Positions 31,772 through 33,741 of a stretch of DNA of 33,741 nucleotides are shown here, one piece after another. The stretch spans positions 1 to 33,741 of the forward strand of contig CAMCYJ010000032.1 of the NCBI GenBank assembly GCA_945883815.1, written 5' to 3'. This DNA is from Akkermansia muciniphila (GTDB lineage: Bacteria > Verrucomicrobiota > Verrucomicrobiia > Limisphaerales > UBA9464). The notes below the pieces were generated by a model that was given only the letters and a program-made list of their open reading frames with translations, made no database searches and was not told where the DNA came from. The translations under genes and the position numbers were made by a program. How positions within the stretch are numbered: position 1 is the first letter of the stretch; each line of letters starts with the position of its first letter.

Positions 31772-31962
31772 GGAGTTCAGGGAACGACCGCTGTGCGTCG
31801 AAGTCAAGGGGCCCGCCCCGTGGCTGCGGCTCTGAAGGCGTCTTCGAGGCTCATGACCCGGGACCTCAAGACGACTGTTGCCCGAGTGGAAACGGCAGTG
31901 GAGATACGATTGCCGATCGAAGTTTTGAAAGATGCGGCCCGGGTCCAACGAATCTTTGGGGA

Positions 31963-32793
31963 ATGAATCCGCTCCAAGATCATCCGAGTCCAGTCGCCTT
32001 GCCTGCCATCTTGATTCCGCCGCCGGACACGGCCTTCGCCAGTCCTTCGTCGTCTCCCTCGGTGTCCCCAACTTCGCCCGTCGTCCGGTCGGTCAGCCTC
32101 AATGCCGTCCCGTCGTCGGAACGGCCCCGAGAGCGGCTTATCCAAAATGGCCCTGAAATCTTGCAGACGGCCGAACTGATCGGGTTGTTGCTACGAACCG
32201 GGTTGCCGGGGGCCAATGCCGTGGCCATTGGCGAATCGCTGCATCGTCACTTCGGCTGTTTGGCCACGTTGAACCGGGCCTCGCATGGCGAGTTGGCTCG
32301 CTTCCGGGGCGTGGGTCCGGGAAAGGCGGCCATTCTCATGGCGGCCCTGGAACTGGGCCGTCGGGTGTCCCGGGAGTCCATCAATACAGCCCCTCTCCTC
32401 GATACCCCGGCGCGCATCGCGGCCCTGCTCGCCGACACCGCGGCGGGTTGGAATGCGGAGCGGATGGTGGTGCTCTTGCTCAACACCCGTTGTCGGCTCA
32501 TTCGCATGGAGACAGTGACCGAGGGGCTGATCGATCAAGTCCTGGTGCACCCCCGAGAGATTTTCCGACCGGCCATTGCCGCAGGAGCCCACTCCATCGT
32601 CTTGGTTCACAATCATCCCAGCGGGGATCCGAGCCCCTCTGAGGCCGACATCCGCATCACGCGTGAGATCTTGCGAGCCGGGGTATTGTTGCGCATCGAG
32701 GTGCTGGATCACGTCATCCTCGGCCGGCCTTCTGACGTATGGATCAAGGGATACAGTTCGTTGCGTGAACTGGGGCATTTCCGGCCGTCCTGA
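31963..32793 (+). CDS. radC: RadC family JAB/JAMM-domain protein
   Basis: RadC-family proteins combine a helix-hairpin-helix-like N-terminal domain with a JAMM metalloprotease-like domain; their cellular role is unsettled despite the repair-related name. The conserved segments are ERPRERLIQNGPEILQTAEL, LLRTG, FRGVGPGKAAIL and the JAMM motif beginning at H216 (HNHPSGDPSPSEAD). At 276 residues it is longer than typical (about 220-230) because of a Pro/Ser-rich N-terminal extension of about 50 residues. A later start is possible but no ATG occurs before the conserved part. A ttgggga sequence lies just before the ATG. Confidence 0.9.
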   Translation: MNPLQDHPSPVALPAILIPPPDTAFASPSSSPSVSPTSPVVRSVSLNAVPSSERPRERLIQNGPEILQTAELIGLLLRTGLPGANAVAIGESLHRHFGCLATLNRASHGELARFRGVGPGKAAILMAALELGRRVSRESINTAPLLDTPARIAALLADTAAGWNAERMVVLLLNTRCRLIRMETVTEGLIDQVLVHPREIFRPAIAAGAHSIVLVHNHPSGDPSPSEADIRITREILRAGVLLRIEVLDHVILGRPSDVWIKGYSSLRELGHFRPS

Positions 32794-32822
32794 AGTCGAC
32801 TCTACCCAGTCCTGGGGTCCGG

Positions 32823-33068
32823 CTATTTCTGGCCTGTTGGCCAGACCGCTGGAGAGCGGCGGATCAATCGGACATCCTTTCCCAGGTCTTGAGTGAGAAG
32901 CCGGCCGAAATCAGGCCCCTCAAACAGCACTCCCTCGCCCGTGGCCTGGCTCCAGTCTGGATGGGCCTCGGTGACGAGCTCCACCACCACGCCCGGCCAG
33001 TGGCCCAGGCTCACGACATCGCCGATTCGGACCGTGTCTCCGGTGCTGTAAAGCCAGGGTGCGGGCAT
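32823..33068 (-). CDS. Small uncharacterised beta-rich protein
   Basis: I do not recognise this 81-residue protein. The core GDTVRIGDVVSLGHWPGVVVELV resembles an SH3/KOW-like barrel opening. GVLFEGPDFGRLLTQDLG and VRLIRR follow, suggesting a compact beta fold. ATG at 33068 has no obvious ribosome-binding site. The composition is coding-like and the frame is well defined between radC (convergent) and trpS (divergent), so I consider it a real gene. The last codons form a hairpin (32828-32845). Confidence 0.6.
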   Translation of the reverse strand: MPAPWLYSTGDTVRIGDVVSLGHWPGVVVELVTEAHPDWSQATGEGVLFEGPDFGRLLTQDLGKDVRLIRRSPAVWPTGQK

Positions 33069-33280
33069 GGAATGGTGCGGAGTTGGCTCGCCTTGCGGGA
33101 AATGTGCCTTCCACCCTGCCTGAAGCGACCCGGAGTCTGCAACCCTCCCGCGCCTCCTGCGGAGGACTGATCGGGGCGAGGGTCCTCGCGCCAGGGTTTC
33201 CGGCGCTTCGCAGCAATTCGGGGCGTTTCCGGCATTTTGCCTTTTGCCTTTTGGGGCGGAGCCTCCGCAACCTCGGAGCC

Positions 33281-33741
33281 ATGCGCGTTCTCACTGGCAT
33301 TCAGCCGAGCGGCGCCCTGCACCTGGGCAATTATTTCGGAGCCATGCTCCCGGCCATCGGCCTTCAGGAGCAAGGCGAGGCCTACTACTTCATCGCCGAC
33401 TACCATTCCATGACGTCGCTCACCGATGCGGCGAAGCGTCGGCAGTACACGCTGGATGTGGCGCTGGATTGGCTGGCGGCCGGGCTCAATCCCGACCGCT
33501 GCGTGTTCTGGAAACAGTCCGACACGCCCGAGCACACCGAACTGGCCTGGCTCCTGAGCACGGTGACCCAGATGGGCTTGCTCGAGCGCTGCCACAGCTA
33601 CAAGGACAAGGTGGCCAAGCTCGCCGACGGTGACGTGGGTGCGGTCAACCACGGCCTCTTTGCTTACCCCGTGCTCATGGCTGCCGACATCCTGCTCTAC
33701 GACACCCAAGTGGTGCCGGTGGGCAAAGACCAGAAGCAGCA
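33281..33741 (+). CDS. trpS: Tryptophanyl-tRNA synthetase, 5' part (runs off the window)
   Basis: This class I synthetase charges tRNA-Trp. The visible 153 residues begin MRVLTGIQPSGALHLGN, where HLGN (14-17) is the HIGH-type ATP motif. They continue with YYFIADYHSM, FWKQSDTPEH, LLSTVTQMGLLER and YPVLMAADILLY, then VGKDQKQ, part of the conserved GxDQ tryptophan-pocket segment. The KMSKS half is beyond the window. ATG at 33281 follows cggagcc, a Shine-Dalgarno-like site with short spacing. The 212-bp upstream spacer holds small GC-rich inverted repeats (for example cctcc-tgc-ggagg) and no gene. Confidence 0.96.
   Translation, partial: MRVLTGIQPSGALHLGNYFGAMLPAIGLQEQGEAYYFIADYHSMTSLTDAAKRRQYTLDVALDWLAAGLNPDRCVFWKQSDTPEHTELAWLLSTVTQMGLLERCHSYKDKVAKLADGDVGAVNHGLFAYPVLMAADILLYDTQVVPVGKDQKQ

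Noticed and set aside
32828-32845. Hairpin tctggcc-tgtt-ggccaga as terminator of the 81-residue gene
   Set aside because: It lies within the last codons and has no T-run on either side.
33069-33280. T-box or other leader regulator of trpS
   Set aside because: Only short GC-rich inverted repeats and a ttttgcc repeat are seen; no T-box sequence or specifier loop is recognisable.

Overview
The window looks like chromosomal DNA of a GC-rich, Gram-negative bacterium, most likely a verrucomicrobium. The evidence is a TonB-dependent outer-membrane receptor, lipoprotein signals, frequent ATG/GTG/TTG starts with weak or absent Shine-Dalgarno sites, and an EF-Tu whose switch I segment differs from the common bacterial form. 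The phylum call is inference; no rRNA is present.

Layout. (1) 1-491: two copies of a ~115-bp non-coding repeat whose ends form an imperfect inverted repeat. (2) 492-7222: housekeeping and metabolic genes, namely a fused FO (deazaflavin) synthase, glycogen synthase (minus strand), the GTPase HflX, an unknown membrane protein and a short-LID adenylate kinase. (3) 7223-10828: a translation/transcription block, tRNA-Thr - tuf - terminator - tRNA-Trp - tRNA-Ser - secE - nusG - rplK - terminator. It ends after rplK instead of continuing into rplA/rplJ/rplL/rpoB. (4) 10883-12245: a sulfite-oxidase-family molybdoenzyme and a lytic transglycosylase. (5) 12215-28735: the accessory locus and the main interest. 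A tightly packed minus-strand operon encodes a guanine/cytosine-deaminase-like enzyme, an FAD-linked oxidase, a creatininase-family amidohydrolase, a CocE-type hydrolase, a complete NMT1/THI5-type ABC importer and a flavodoxin-like protein. Divergent from it, a plus-strand set encodes a TonB receptor, two further NMT1-type binding proteins flanking an 8-oxoguanine-deaminase/AtzB-like amidohydrolase, a DUF2165 membrane protein and a sigma-54-dependent NtrC-type regulator. (6) 28785-33741: a lone branched-chain-amino-acid-type binding lipoprotein, PhnW, an RbsD/FucU protein, RadC, a small unknown protein and the 5' part of trpS.

How the accessory genes fit together: the receptor would move a scarce solute across the outer membrane, periplasmic binding proteins would hand it to the ABC importer, and two deaminases, a lactam/amide hydrolase, an esterase/amidase-like hydrolase and a flavin oxidase would dismantle it. 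The families point to an amino-substituted N-heterocycle (purine, pterin or pyrimidine-like), but the substrate is not identifiable from sequence. A full consensus sigma-54 promoter (20563-20578) lies directly upstream of the receptor gene, a palindrome that could be an activator site lies about 150 bp upstream of the expected start, and the cluster carries its own sigma-54 activator. Together these suggest a self-contained, inducible scavenging system.
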